Of a stretch of 64,000 nucleotides of DNA, positions 9,693 to 17,642 are shown piece by piece. The DNA comes from Mesorhizobium sp. YC-39. Its GTDB lineage: Bacteria > Pseudomonadota > Alphaproteobacteria > Rhizobiales > Rhizobiaceae. Every line of letters begins with the position of its first letter. The stretch's first letter is position 1. A program made the position numbers and the translations under genes. The stretch lies in contig NZ_JAOWPS010000001.1 in the NCBI RefSeq assembly GCF_025753795.1, positions 62,001 to 126,000 on the forward strand. Direction: 5' to 3'. The notes beneath the pieces are model-generated. The model saw only the letters and a list, made by a program, of their open reading frames with translations. It had not been told where the DNA came from and ran no database searches.

Positions 9693-10524
9693 GGCGTCGA
9701 AAAAAGCCTTCGTCACCGGCCATCCGATCGCGCATTCGCGGTCGCCGAAGATCCATGGCCATTGGCTGGCCAAATACGGCATCGACGGCAGCTACCAGGC
9801 GATCGACGTCGCGCCGGCCGACTTTGCCGACTTCGTGCAGACGCTCGAGGCGAATGGCTACCGGGGCGGCAACGTCACCATTCCGCACAAGGAGGCGGCG
9901 TTCGCGCTTGTCTCGCGCCGCGACGATGCGGCCGAAGCGATCCGCGCCGTCAACACGCTGTGGTTCGAGGATGGCACCCTGTGGGGAGGCAACACCGACG
10001 GCCACGGCTTTGCCGCCAATCTCGACGAGCACGCGCCGGGCTGGGCCGGCAACGGCCCGGCCGTGGTGCTCGGCGCGGGCGGCGCGTCGCGCGCGGTCAT
10101 CCATGCGCTGATCGAGCGTGGCGTGAGCGACATCCGCATTGTCAACCGGACGCTGGCGAGGGCTGAAGAGCTCAGCCATCGCTTCGGTGCCGGTGTTTCC
10201 GCGCATGGCGTGGCAGCAACCAGCGAGCTGCTTACCGATGCCGGTCTGCTGGTCAACACCACGGCACTTGGCATGCATGGCAATGAGGGCCTGTCCGCCG
10301 ACCCGGCTGGTCTGCCGGCCCATGCGCTGGTCACCGACCTCGTCTATGTGCCGCTGGAAACGCCGCTTCTTGCCGCGGCCAGGGCGCGCGGCCTGAAGAC
10401 TGTCGACGGGCTCGGCATGCTGCTGCACCAGGCCGTGCCCGGCTTCGAGCGCTGGTTTGGCGTGCGGCCCGAAGTGACCGCCGAACTCAGGCGGATGATC
10501 GTTGCCGATCTTGGTGTCAAATGA
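9685..10524 (+). CDS. aroE: Shikimate dehydrogenase
   Basis: NADPH-dependent reduction of 3-dehydroshikimate to shikimate in aromatic amino acid synthesis. It has 279 residues starting [23 protein letters not shown] 9685 is chosen because the family begins at this [10 protein letters not shown] motif. The catalytic lysine lies in [10 protein letters not shown] and the partner aspartate in NTDGHGF. The nucleotide-binding GAGGASRAV loop follows and the C-terminus is [18 protein letters not shown]. It overlaps maf upstream and coaE downstream (ATGA), so it is translationally coupled. Confidence 0.95.
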   Translation: MAEASKKAFVTGHPIAHSRSPKIHGHWLAKYGIDGSYQAIDVAPADFADFVQTLEANGYRGGNVTIPHKEAAFALVSRRDDAAEAIRAVNTLWFEDGTLWGGNTDGHGFAANLDEHAPGWAGNGPAVVLGAGGASRAVIHALIERGVSDIRIVNRTLARAEELSHRFGAGVSAHGVAATSELLTDAGLLVNTTALGMHGNEGLSADPAGLPAHALVTDLVYVPLETPLLAAARARGLKTVDGLGMLLHQAVPGFERWFGVRPEVTAELRRMIVADLGVK

Positions 10525-11117
10525 TCGTGCTCGGCCTTACCGGATCGATCGGCATGGGCAAGTCGACCACGGCAAAGATGTTCGCCGAGGCGGGCGTGCC
10601 GGTGCACGATTCCGACGAAGCGGTGCATCGTCTCTACGCCGGCAAGGCCGCGCCGCTGGTGGAAGCCGCCTTTCCGGGAACCACCGTCTCCGGTTCTGTC
10701 GACCGCGCGAAGCTGGCCGAGTACGTGCTCGGCGATGCCGCGGCTTTGAAACGGCTGGAAGCGATCATCCACCCGCTGGTGCGGGCCGATGCCGATGCCT
10801 TCCTGGCCAGGAACCGCGCCGCCGGCGCGCCGCTTGTCGTGCTCGATATCCCGTTGCTGTTCGAGACCGGCGGCCGGGGCAGGGTCGACAAGGTCGTGGT
10901 CGTCACCGCGCCGGCCGACATCCAGCGCGCCCGCGTGTTGGCGCGTCCCGGCATGAGCAAGACCAAGCTGGCGGCGATCCTGGCCAAGCAGGTTCCCGAT
11001 GCCGAAAAGCGTCGGCAGGCCGATTTCATTATCGATACCGGCCTGGGTTTCGAGGCCGCGCGCGCCGCGGTTGCTTCGATCATCGGCGAACTGACCGGGG
11101 ATAAGTCCGGCTCCTGA
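10521..11117 (+). CDS. coaE: Dephospho-CoA kinase
   Basis: Phosphorylates the 3'-hydroxyl of dephospho-CoA, the last step of coenzyme A synthesis. It has 198 residues. P-loop [12 protein letters not shown] is at residues 5-16, followed by [11 protein letters not shown] and the lid-region [11 protein letters not shown] motif. The substrate segment is [11 protein letters not shown]. It overlaps the aroE stop by 4 bp and stands 66 bp before dnaQ. Confidence 0.95.
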   Translation: MIVLGLTGSIGMGKSTTAKMFAEAGVPVHDSDEAVHRLYAGKAAPLVEAAFPGTTVSGSVDRAKLAEYVLGDAAALKRLEAIIHPLVRADADAFLARNRAAGAPLVVLDIPLLFETGGRGRVDKVVVVTAPADIQRARVLARPGMSKTKLAAILAKQVPDAEKRRQADFIIDTGLGFEAARAAVASIIGELTGDKSGS

Positions 11118-11183
11118 CGCCAGCTTCTCTATTGCCATTTTGTTCTGGTGTATGATTCTGCGTCTTCAGGACGGATTGATTCG

Positions 11184-11894
11184 ATGCGCGAGATCATCTT
11201 CGATACGGAAACCACCGGTCTCGATTCCCGCGAGGATCGCGTCATCGAGCTTGGCGGCGTCGAACTGGTCAACCGCTTCCCGACCGGCCGCACCTTCCAT
11301 CACTACATCAATCCGCAGGGCCGCCCGATCCATGCCGAGGCGCAGGCGGTGCATGGTATCAGCGCCGCCGACCTTGTCGGCAAGCCGACCTTCAGCGACA
11401 TCGCCGAGGAGTTTCTCGCCTTCATCGACGGCGCCAAGCTGGTCGCTCACAATGCGACGTTCGACATCGGCTTCCTCAACCTCGAATTCGGCCGTCTTGG
11501 CCATCCGGTTATCGATCCCGGCCGTGTCGTCGACACGCTGGCGCTGGCGCGCCGCAGGCATCCGATGGGTCCCAATTCGCTGGATGCGCTGTGCCGGCGC
11601 TACGGCATCGACAATGGCCGCCGTACCAAGCACGGCGCGCTGCTCGATTCGGAATTGCTGGCCGAAGTCTATATCGAGCTCATCGGCGGCAAGCAGGCGG
11701 CGCTCATCCTCGATAGCGTGGCGGTACAGGTCAACGGTGCGGGCGAAGTCGCCGACATCGACATCTCCATCGCCGCCAGGCCGATCGCCCTGCCGCCGCG
11801 CCTGACCGATGCCGAGCACGCCGCCCATGCCAGCCTGGTCGGTACGCTCGGTGAAAAGGCGCTCTGGCTGAAGGTGGCGATGGGGCAGAGGTAG
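11184..11894 (+). CDS. dnaQ: DNA polymerase III epsilon subunit (3'-5' exonuclease)
   Basis: Proofreading exonuclease of the replicative polymerase. It has 236 residues. Exo I FDTETTGLDSR carries D and E, Exo II is HNATFDIGFLN and Exo III is KHGALLDSELLAEVY with the His and Asp of the DEDDh class. ATG 11184 is used because MREIIFDTETTGLD matches the family start; an in-frame GTG at 11148 would add 12 unsupported residues. The coaE-dnaQ-secB order is typical of rhizobial origin regions. Confidence 0.95.
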   Translation: MREIIFDTETTGLDSREDRVIELGGVELVNRFPTGRTFHHYINPQGRPIHAEAQAVHGISAADLVGKPTFSDIAEEFLAFIDGAKLVAHNATFDIGFLNLEFGRLGHPVIDPGRVVDTLALARRRHPMGPNSLDALCRRYGIDNGRRTKHGALLDSELLAEVYIELIGGKQAALILDSVAVQVNGAGEVADIDISIAARPIALPPRLTDAEHAAHASLVGTLGEKALWLKVAMGQR

Positions 11895-11903
11895 CGTTCC
11901 TTC

Positions 11904-12063
11904 GCGCCCCCCTCTGTCCTGCCGGACATCTCCCCCACGAGGGGGGAGATTGGCAGCTTCGGCGATCGCGCCTCCCTTCCAACGTTGGAGATTGGCGAAA
12001 GCCGACGTGACGTCCGATCTCCCCCCATGTGTGGGAGATGTCCGGCAGGACAGAGAGGGGCGC
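11904..12063. repeat. 160 bp inverted-repeat element (MITE-like) between dnaQ and secB
   Basis: Terminal inverted repeats of about 31-35 bp: the left begins GCGCCCCCCTCTGTCCTGCC and the right is its near-perfect complement ending GGCAGGACAGAGAGGGGCGC. The interior has its own small palindrome around CCAACGTTGG and no coding capacity. It is unrelated in sequence to the GIY-YIG arms, so it is a second mobile-looking family. Confidence 0.78.
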
Positions 12064-12085
12064 TGTCCCGCTGGCGTCTCAAAAC

Positions 12086-12112
12086 AAAAACCCGGCGCGA
12101 GGCCGGGTTTTT
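12086..12112. terminator. Bidirectional intrinsic terminator between dnaQ and secB
   Basis: AAAAACCCGGC-GCGAG-GCCGGGTTTTT: an 11 bp stem with an A tract on one side and a T tract on the other, so it can terminate dnaQ (rightward) and secB (leftward). It lies 21 bp past the secB stop. Confidence 0.88.
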
Positions 12113-12133
12113 CAGAAGCCACGGTAGCCTACC

Positions 12134-12634
12134 TCAGCTCACCTGGACCTTGGCGGCGGCCTGGTCTTCGGCCAGCTTCTGCTGGAACATCTGCGCGAAA
12201 TCGATCGGGTCGAGCATCAGCGGCGGGAAGCCGCCATTGCGCGTCGCCTCGGCGATGATCTGCCTGGCGAACGGGAACAGGAGCCGCGGGCATTCGATGA
12301 ACAGGATCGGCAGCATGTGTTCCTGCGGGAAGCCGCTGATGGCGAACACGCCGCCATAGACCAGCTCGACATTGAACAGCACTTCCTGGTCGAAGGACGC
12401 CTTGGCGTTCAGCGTCAAGTTGACGTCGAATTGCTTGTCGGAAAGCGGGTTGGCGTTGACATTGACGTTGATGGCGATGCCGGGGGCCTTGTCGCGGCCG
12501 CGCAGCGAGTTCGGCGCGCCGGGGCTTTCGAAGGAAAGATCCTTCACATACTGGGCGAGCACGTTGAGCGAGGGCTGCGCCGTCTCGCCGTTGCCATTGG
12601 CCGCGCCGGTCGGCGCGTCGTCATTGCTGGCCAT
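12134..12634 (-). CDS. secB: Protein-export chaperone SecB
   Basis: Tetrameric cytosolic chaperone that holds preproteins unfolded and delivers them to SecA. It has 166 residues, starting [17 protein letters not shown] and then [17 protein letters not shown], the usual SecB core. The conserved [20 protein letters not shown] and [13 protein letters not shown] segments are present. The start is ATG 12634; the frame stays open upstream, but those residues do not look like SecB. It converges on dnaQ with a shared terminator and is followed by fxsA on the same strand. Confidence 0.95.
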   Translation of the reverse strand: MASNDDAPTGAANGNGETAQPSLNVLAQYVKDLSFESPGAPNSLRGRDKAPGIAINVNVNANPLSDKQFDVNLTLNAKASFDQEVLFNVELVYGGVFAISGFPQEHMLPILFIECPRLLFPFARQIIAEATRNGGFPPLMLDPIDFAQMFQQKLAEDQAAAKVQVS

Positions 12635-12728
12635 TAGCTGTTGTCCTTTTGCCTCGGCAGCGTTGCTGCCGGATTGAAATCGGGCGTTCGCTACCATGGT
12701 CGGCATGACAAGACAAGTTTTGCAGGCG

Positions 12729-13229
12729 CTATTCGTCCTTGAGGCGGCGCCAGGGAGAATTGTGATCGGGGCCGCGCGAATAATCGTCCTCCCGCGAATA
12801 ATCGCCGTCGTCCAGGTCGATGACCTTGTCGCGGGGGCGGGTCCGGAACCCGCCGGCGCCGAAATCGGTCGCCAGCACGATGCGGCCTTTCAGCATCCGC
12901 CAGGCGAGATCGCGAACCATTGGCAGCAGCAACAGAATGGCGAAAATATCGGTGATGAAGCCAGGGATGATGAGCAGGATGGCGGCCAGCACGATCATGG
13001 CGCCATGCGCCAGCTGGCGGCTTGGGTCGCGTCCGGCGTCCATTTCGGCACGCACGCGCGCCATGACGCCAAAGCCCTGGTGCCGGAGCAGCAGCATGCC
13101 CGCCACGCTCGAAGCCAGCACCAGCCCGACCGTCGCCAGCGCGCCGACCTGGCGGCCGACAACGACGAAACCTGCGATCTCCAGCAGCGGGAGCGCCAGC
13201 AGGAAGAGGGGGAACAGCGAAATGCGCAA
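12729..13229 (-). CDS. fxsA: FxsA family membrane protein
   Basis: Small inner-membrane protein of the FxsA family (E. coli FxsA relieves F-plasmid exclusion of phage T7; its native role is unclear). It has about 166 residues. Hydrophobic segments are [44 protein letters not shown] and the long [26 protein letters not shown] with the family PGFITD motif. The C-terminal tail is polar and acidic. The start is uncertain: TTG 13229 aligns best, and TTG 13271 would add 14 residues. Tim44-like timA is divergent. Confidence 0.85.
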   Translation of the reverse strand: MRISLFPLFLLALPLLEIAGFVVVGRQVGALATVGLVLASSVAGMLLLRHQGFGVMARVRAEMDAGRDPSRQLAHGAMIVLAAILLIIPGFITDIFAILLLLPMVRDLAWRMLKGRIVLATDFGAGGFRTRPRDKVIDLDDGDYSREDDYSRGPDHNSPWRRLKDE

Positions 13230-13427
13230 GTCTTGACCGATCGTTTCCGTGTTTTGCCGGCCGGCGGGCAATCGCCGCTGGCACTGGGCCTGTTAGATAG
13301 GTATGCCTGCCTTTGATTTGAATGATTGCAGCTTGCGTTCTATATGCTTTGGATGTTGAACGCTATGCGACCGCCGCTCTTGCTTGGTGCGCGGTCCGGC
13401 CGGAGTAGGGATTGATTGGCGGAAGAT

Positions 13428-14132
13428 ATGGGATTCTTCGACTTCGGCACGATTTTCTTTCTGATCGCGGCGGTGGTGATCTTTTTCCAGCTGCGTAACG
13501 TGCTCGGCCGCCGGACTGGCAGCGAACGCCCGCCCTTCGATCCCTATACGGCAAGCCGTACGGATAAGGACGCCGCCCAGAAGCCCGAGAACGTGGTCTC
13601 GCTGCCGCGCAAGCGGGCGCCGGGAGAGCCGGCGGGCGACATTTATGCGGCGATAGACGCCTTCGCCAAGCCCGACACCGATCTCAACAAGGGCCTGCGG
13701 ACGATCAAGGACAATGATCCGACATTCGAGCCGAAGACCTTCGTCGATGGCGCCAAGATGGCCTATGAGATGATCGTCATGGCTTATGCCGACGGCGACC
13801 GCAAAACGCTGAAGAACCTGTTGTCGCGCGAGGTCTATGACGGTTTTGTCGCGGCAATCGGCGAACGCGAGGCGAAATCGGAAAAGATCCAGTCCTCCTT
13901 CGTCGGCATTGACAAGGCCGACATCGTTTCCGCCGAGATGAAGGGCGGCGAGGCGCATATCACCCTGCGCATCGTCAGCGAACTGATTTCGGCGACCCGC
14001 GACAAGGCCGGTGCGGTCATCGACGGCGATCCCGAGACCGTCGCCGAGGTCAAGGATGTCTGGACCTTCGCCCGCGACACCCGCTCGCGCGATCCGAACT
14101 GGAAGCTCGTCGCCACCGAAGAAGAAGATTGA
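13428..14132 (+). CDS. Tim44/TimA domain inner-membrane protein
   Basis: A 234-residue protein with one N-terminal membrane anchor (FFDFGTIFFLIAAVVIFFQL), a variable linker (about 30-75) and a C-terminal Tim44-like domain (FVDGAKMAYEMIVMAYADGD...). Bacterial TimA relatives are membrane-anchored proteins tied to envelope protein handling and resemble mitochondrial Tim44. ATG 13428 is preferred over an in-frame TTG four codons upstream because MGFFDFGTI is the family-like start. The next gene, mltA, begins 21 bp downstream. Confidence 0.88.
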   Translation: MGFFDFGTIFFLIAAVVIFFQLRNVLGRRTGSERPPFDPYTASRTDKDAAQKPENVVSLPRKRAPGEPAGDIYAAIDAFAKPDTDLNKGLRTIKDNDPTFEPKTFVDGAKMAYEMIVMAYADGDRKTLKNLLSREVYDGFVAAIGEREAKSEKIQSSFVGIDKADIVSAEMKGGEAHITLRIVSELISATRDKAGAVIDGDPETVAEVKDVWTFARDTRSRDPNWKLVATEEED

Positions 14133-14153
14133 GCTTGGCAGCGGCGGACTGTC

Positions 14154-15278
14154 GTGTCGCTATCCCCGGCCTTCAGCGAAAAAACTTTCGATGAGCTGCC
14201 CGGCTGGACCGAGGACGACCATCTTGCCGCCTTCGTCGCCCTTCGCCGCTCGGCCTTCCATGTCCTGACCAGGCCCTATCGCTCCGGCACCCTCGGTGTC
14301 GATTTCAGCGCCTTTGCCCAGGCCTATGCGGAAGCGCGTGCCGTTTCGCCGGCGAATCGGTCCCCATTTTCGAATCGGAAGCAGGCGCGGGACTTCTTCG
14401 AGCGCAATTTTGTTCCGGCACATATAGCTTCGGAAGACGGCCGCGCGGGCCTCGTCACCGGCTTCTATGAACCCGTGGTCGAGGCCTCGCCGGTCCGCAC
14501 CGAACGATTTGTCGTGCCGCTGCTGTCCCGCCCGGCGGATCTCATCGATATCGATGACGCCAACCGGCCTTCCGGCATGGATCCCTATCTCGCCTTCGGC
14601 CGCGAAACGCCGGCCGGACCGATCGAGTATTTCGACCGCGGCGAGATCGAACGTGGTGCGCTGCGGGACAAAGCCCTGGAAATCGCCTGGCTCGCCGACA
14701 AGGTCGACGCCTTCTTCATCCATGTGCAGGGATCCGCGCGGCTCGCCATGACCGACGGCCGGCTTTGCCGCGTCACCTATGCCGCCAAATCCGGCCAGCG
14801 CTTTACCGGAGCTGGCAAGATCCTGGCTGCATCAGGCGAAATCCCGTTGGAAAAGGTGACGATGCAGTCGATCCGCGCCTGGTTCAAGGCGCATCCGGAC
14901 CGTGTCGACGAGATCCTGTGGCAGAACCGTTCCTATATTTTCTTTCGCGAGGCGGCTGTCGAAGACCTGGAGCTCGGCCCGATCGCCGCCGCCAAAGTGC
15001 CGCTGACGCCGGGCCGCTCGGTCGCGGTCGACCGCCTGCTCCACACATTCGGCACGCCCTTCTACATCGACGCACCATCGCTGATGGCTTTCGGCAAAAA
15101 ACCGTTCCGGCGGCTGATGATTGCGCAGGACACCGGCTCGGCCATCACCGGACCCGCTCGCGGCGACCTGTTCGCCGGATCGGGCGATGCCGCCGGCGAG
15201 ATCGCCGGCGTCGTTCGCAACGCCGCCGACTTTTATGCGCTGATCCCGCGCCAACTCGTTTCGGGGGCGGTGTCGTGA
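14154..15278 (+). CDS. mltA: Membrane-bound lytic murein transglycosylase A family
   Basis: Cleaves peptidoglycan between MurNAc and GlcNAc, forming 1,6-anhydro ends. It has 374 residues. The MltA domain is marked by LVTGFYEPVVEAS, and the 3D domain holds the catalytic aspartate in MIAQDTGSAITGPARGDLF. GTG 14154 lies 21 bp after timA. No signal peptide or lipobox is visible in MSLSPAFSEKTFDELPGW, and the short gap leaves little room for one, so export is unexplained. The stop overlaps the Smr-domain gene start. Confidence 0.92.
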   Translation: MSLSPAFSEKTFDELPGWTEDDHLAAFVALRRSAFHVLTRPYRSGTLGVDFSAFAQAYAEARAVSPANRSPFSNRKQARDFFERNFVPAHIASEDGRAGLVTGFYEPVVEASPVRTERFVVPLLSRPADLIDIDDANRPSGMDPYLAFGRETPAGPIEYFDRGEIERGALRDKALEIAWLADKVDAFFIHVQGSARLAMTDGRLCRVTYAAKSGQRFTGAGKILAASGEIPLEKVTMQSIRAWFKAHPDRVDEILWQNRSYIFFREAAVEDLELGPIAAAKVPLTPGRSVAVDRLLHTFGTPFYIDAPSLMAFGKKPFRRLMIAQDTGSAITGPARGDLFAGSGDAAGEIAGVVRNAADFYALIPRQLVSGAVS

Positions 15279-15799
15279 CCCGCCGCAGCGACCGGCTGAG
15301 CGAGGACGACCGCGTCCTGTGGAACCTTGTGGCGCGCACGGCCAAGCCGTTGAAGGGCCGAACCGCCGTCGACATCCCGGACTTCGGCGTTGAAGCCAAG
15401 CCAGCCTCGCCGCCGGCTCCAGCTGCAGCCACCCTGGCCGGCACGCCAAAACCCAAGACGCAGCATGTTTCGCATGCGCTCGACGAACCGACGCTGGACA
15501 AACTGTCCAAGGGCCGGCTGCCCATCGAAGGCCGCGTCGACCTGCATGGCCTGACCCAGGACGAAGCCTATTCGCTGTTGTTTTCCTTCCTGCACCGGGC
15601 GCATGCCGGCGGCATCCGCTATGTGCTGGTGATCACCGGCAAGGGGTCGTCCTCGGGCGGCGACGGCGTTTTGCGGCGCGCCGTGCCGGCCTGGCTGTCG
15701 ACGCCCGCATTCAGGCCACTCGTCTCCAGCCACGACCATGCCGCGCGCAATCATGGCGGTTCGGGCGCGCTCTATGTCCGCTTGCGGCGGGTGCGCTAG
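15275..15799 (+). CDS. Smr/MutS2-type endonuclease domain protein
   Basis: A 174-residue protein with a proline/alanine-rich N-terminal half and a C-terminal Smr domain: VDLHGLTQDEAYSLLFSFL, then VLVITGKGSSSGG and HGGSGALYVRLRR. The LDLHG-type and TGKG motifs are the family signature. Smr domains are nicking or RNA-cleaving nucleases; in E. coli SmrB rescues collided ribosomes. GTG 15275 overlaps the mltA stop by 4 bp, a pairing common in rhizobia. Confidence 0.88.
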   Translation: MTRRSDRLSEDDRVLWNLVARTAKPLKGRTAVDIPDFGVEAKPASPPAPAAATLAGTPKPKTQHVSHALDEPTLDKLSKGRLPIEGRVDLHGLTQDEAYSLLFSFLHRAHAGGIRYVLVITGKGSSSGGDGVLRRAVPAWLSTPAFRPLVSSHDHAARNHGGSGALYVRLRRVR

Positions 15800-15800
15800 G

Positions 15801-15896
15801 CAATTCCAGGAAAAGTGTGAAACGGTTTTCCGTCCGGAATTGCGCAAAAAAAGAGATTAGAGCGGTTCGGCGTTCCGTGAACCGGTGAACTGCTCT
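15801..15896. repeat. Composite intergenic repeat: CAATTCC palindrome plus hairpin
   Basis: Two joined parts. 15801-15846 starts CAATTCCAGGAAAAGTGTGA and ends CCGGAATTGCGC. 15859-15896 is a hairpin of AGAGCGGTTC and GAACTGCTCT with one mismatch. The same two parts occur in reverse order at 59351-59450, and the palindrome alone at 49524 and 55360. This is a rhizobial intergenic mosaic type repeat. Confidence 0.72.
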
Positions 15897-15927
15897 ATAT
15901 GAGGAGAGGCCTCATGAGGACGCAACT

Positions 15928-16296
15928 GTGACCCCGTTCGGCGAAAAGCTGCGCCAACTGCGCGGCGAACGCGGCGTCAGCCAGAAGGCCATGGCCGAGG
16001 CGATCGGCGTCAGCGCCGCCTATCTGTCGGCGCTGGAGCATGGCCGCCGCGGCGCGCCGACCTGGACGCTGATCCAGAAGATCATCGGCTATTTCAACAT
16101 CATCTGGGACGATGCGGAGGAGTTGGCGCGGCTGGCCGAGAGCTCGCATCCGCGCGTGAAGCTCGACACGTCGGGCCTGACGCCCGCCGCCACCGAGCTT
16201 GCCAATCTTCTGGCCGAAAACATCGAAAAACTGGACGAAGCGGAGCTTCGCCGCATCACCGCATCGATCCGCGCAGCACTTGGCCGACGGGCTTAA
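15928..16296 (+). CDS. XRE-family helix-turn-helix regulator
   Basis: A 122-residue DNA-binding protein. The HTH_3 domain spans about residues 4-60 (LRQLRGERGVSQKAMAEAIGV, then SAAYLSALEHGRRGAPTW). A helical C-terminal part (LTPAATELANLLAENIEKLD) follows. The start is GTG 15928. The usual Cro/CI architecture suggests a repressor, but no target site or partner gene is visible. It lies after the repeat that ends the mltA-smr operon. Confidence 0.88.
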   Translation: MTPFGEKLRQLRGERGVSQKAMAEAIGVSAAYLSALEHGRRGAPTWTLIQKIIGYFNIIWDDAEELARLAESSHPRVKLDTSGLTPAATELANLLAENIEKLDEAELRRITASIRAALGRRA

Positions 16297-16404
16297 GCAG
16301 ACGATGACGCCAGGGGGCGCGAGTTCGCCTGCACTGTGGCGCAGACACTCGCTCCACAATAAAGCGATGCCCGCCGGCGGGGAGCCAGCGGGCATGTGGC
16401 GGGA

Positions 16405-16629
16405 TTACTTTGCGCCGGCCTGGCCGCCACGACCACCACGATCGCCATGGTCGCGACCGCCGTTTCCACCGCCCAGGCAGTTCGCGTCGCCTTCGCCGCA
16501 ACAGCGGCCGCTCCACAGGTCGTTGGTCGAGGTCTTGCCACAGCTGACGGTCTGGTCGGCCAAAGCGGATCCGGCCAGCGACAATACCGCGATGGCGGCG
16601 AGAAGGGTATTTCGCAAAAGTGCAGTCAT
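16405..16629 (-). CDS. Small secreted Cys/Gly-rich protein
   Basis: A 74-residue hypothetical protein. It has a clear Sec signal peptide (MTALLRNTLLAAIAVLSLAGSALA, cleavage after ALA). A short mature part with four cysteines (SCGKTS, RCCGEG, NCLGG) ends in a Gly/Arg/Asp-rich tail. The start is ATG 16629; an in-frame codon 13 residues earlier adds no signal-like sequence. I cannot name a family. Periplasmic location is inferred. Confidence 0.65.
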   Translation of the reverse strand: MTALLRNTLLAAIAVLSLAGSALADQTVSCGKTSTNDLWSGRCCGEGDANCLGGGNGGRDHGDRGGRGGQAGAK

Positions 16630-16808
16630 CTGAATTCTCCGTGGGTTGTGTTTTCCATCTACGGCCATGTGTCGTTGGCCAAGACGATTTGGTTCACGGA
16701 GAATGCGAAAATTTTTTCAGGGGGTCAGCGCTTGAACCGAGGCTGTAGAACGTGGTTGCCCGGCAGGGCAGAGGGGGGTGGGAAGGATCGCTACGTATGC
16801 CAGTAGCT

Positions 16809-16866
16809 GACAGCTATGGCATGGATCGCAGGGTCTGCGCTCCGCTCTTCGCGTTAGCTCCGCTTA
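16809..16866 (-). repeat. Degenerate palindromic arm
   Basis: GACAGCTATGGCATGGATCG followed by GGGTCTGCGCTCCGC resembles the inner part of the inverted arms, then decays. It has no partner nearby. It ends at the stop of the BTLCP gene. Confidence 0.5.
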
Positions 16867-16868
16867 AA

Positions 16869-17486
16869 CTACTGGACCGAGCCGACCAGAACCTGCTGGC
16901 CACCACGGATCGAGACCCAGCGGCCGGTATTGTCGATTGCCTGCCGCTTGAGGAAACGGTAACCGGTCTGGTCCCATGACAGGACCTTGGTGTTCAGATT
17001 GTCGAGGATGTAGTCGCCCTTGGTGGTGCGCACCGTCAGCACCGCGTGGCCCTCGCCGTCGGACTTGCGCACGACGGTCATCAGCAGGTCGGCGAACGAC
17101 ACGCCGAGGCGGTTCAACTCGCGGCGCTTTTCCAGGACATAGTCCTCGCAGTCGCCGACGCCCTTGTCAGGATAGGCCCAGACCTCGTCCTTGCCGTAGA
17201 TCTCAAAGTCGCTCTCCGGCTTGACGGCGGCGTTGACCCTGTCATTGACGCCGATCATCTTGCGCCAGAGCGAGCCGGTCATTGCGGCGGGGTTGAGATC
17301 AGCCGGGCGGATCGAGCACTCGCCCGGATTGGCCTTGCAGAAATCGTAATGACCGATCGGTTGCGATGTCGGACCACCGGTCACCATTGGACTGGCCGCC
17401 AGAGCCGCCGTCGCCCAACCTCCCGAAATCGCCAGCCCGGCTACAACGCACCGGCGCAGCTGTCTCGCCACCCTTGAGGAAATCAT
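16869..17486 (-). CDS. Transglutaminase-like cysteine protease (BTLCP family)
   Basis: A 205-residue exported member of the bacterial transglutaminase-like cysteine proteinase family, related to the biofilm protease LapG. The N-terminal signal peptide is LRRCVVAGLAISGGWATAALAA. The catalytic triad is visible: Cys in VGDCEDYVLEKR, His in EGHAVLTVRT and Asp in YILDNL. LapG-type partners (LapD, a large adhesin) are not in this window, so the substrate is unknown. Confidence 0.87.
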   Translation of the reverse strand: MISSRVARQLRRCVVAGLAISGGWATAALAASPMVTGGPTSQPIGHYDFCKANPGECSIRPADLNPAAMTGSLWRKMIGVNDRVNAAVKPESDFEIYGKDEVWAYPDKGVGDCEDYVLEKRRELNRLGVSFADLLMTVVRKSDGEGHAVLTVRTTKGDYILDNLNTKVLSWDQTGYRFLKRQAIDNTGRWVSIRGGQQVLVGSVQ

Positions 17487-17642
17487 TGTCCCCGCTCGTC
17501 CCTTTGTTGTTAACGAAACGTTAAGGGCGATTTACACTCCGTGTCAATTATGCAAACGGCGAGAATTTTGACATGGTTACCGGCATGGCCGAAAAAGCGG
17601 CTATTGTGCAACAGCCTGCCGCCCGACCTGCCGCCCCTTGGC

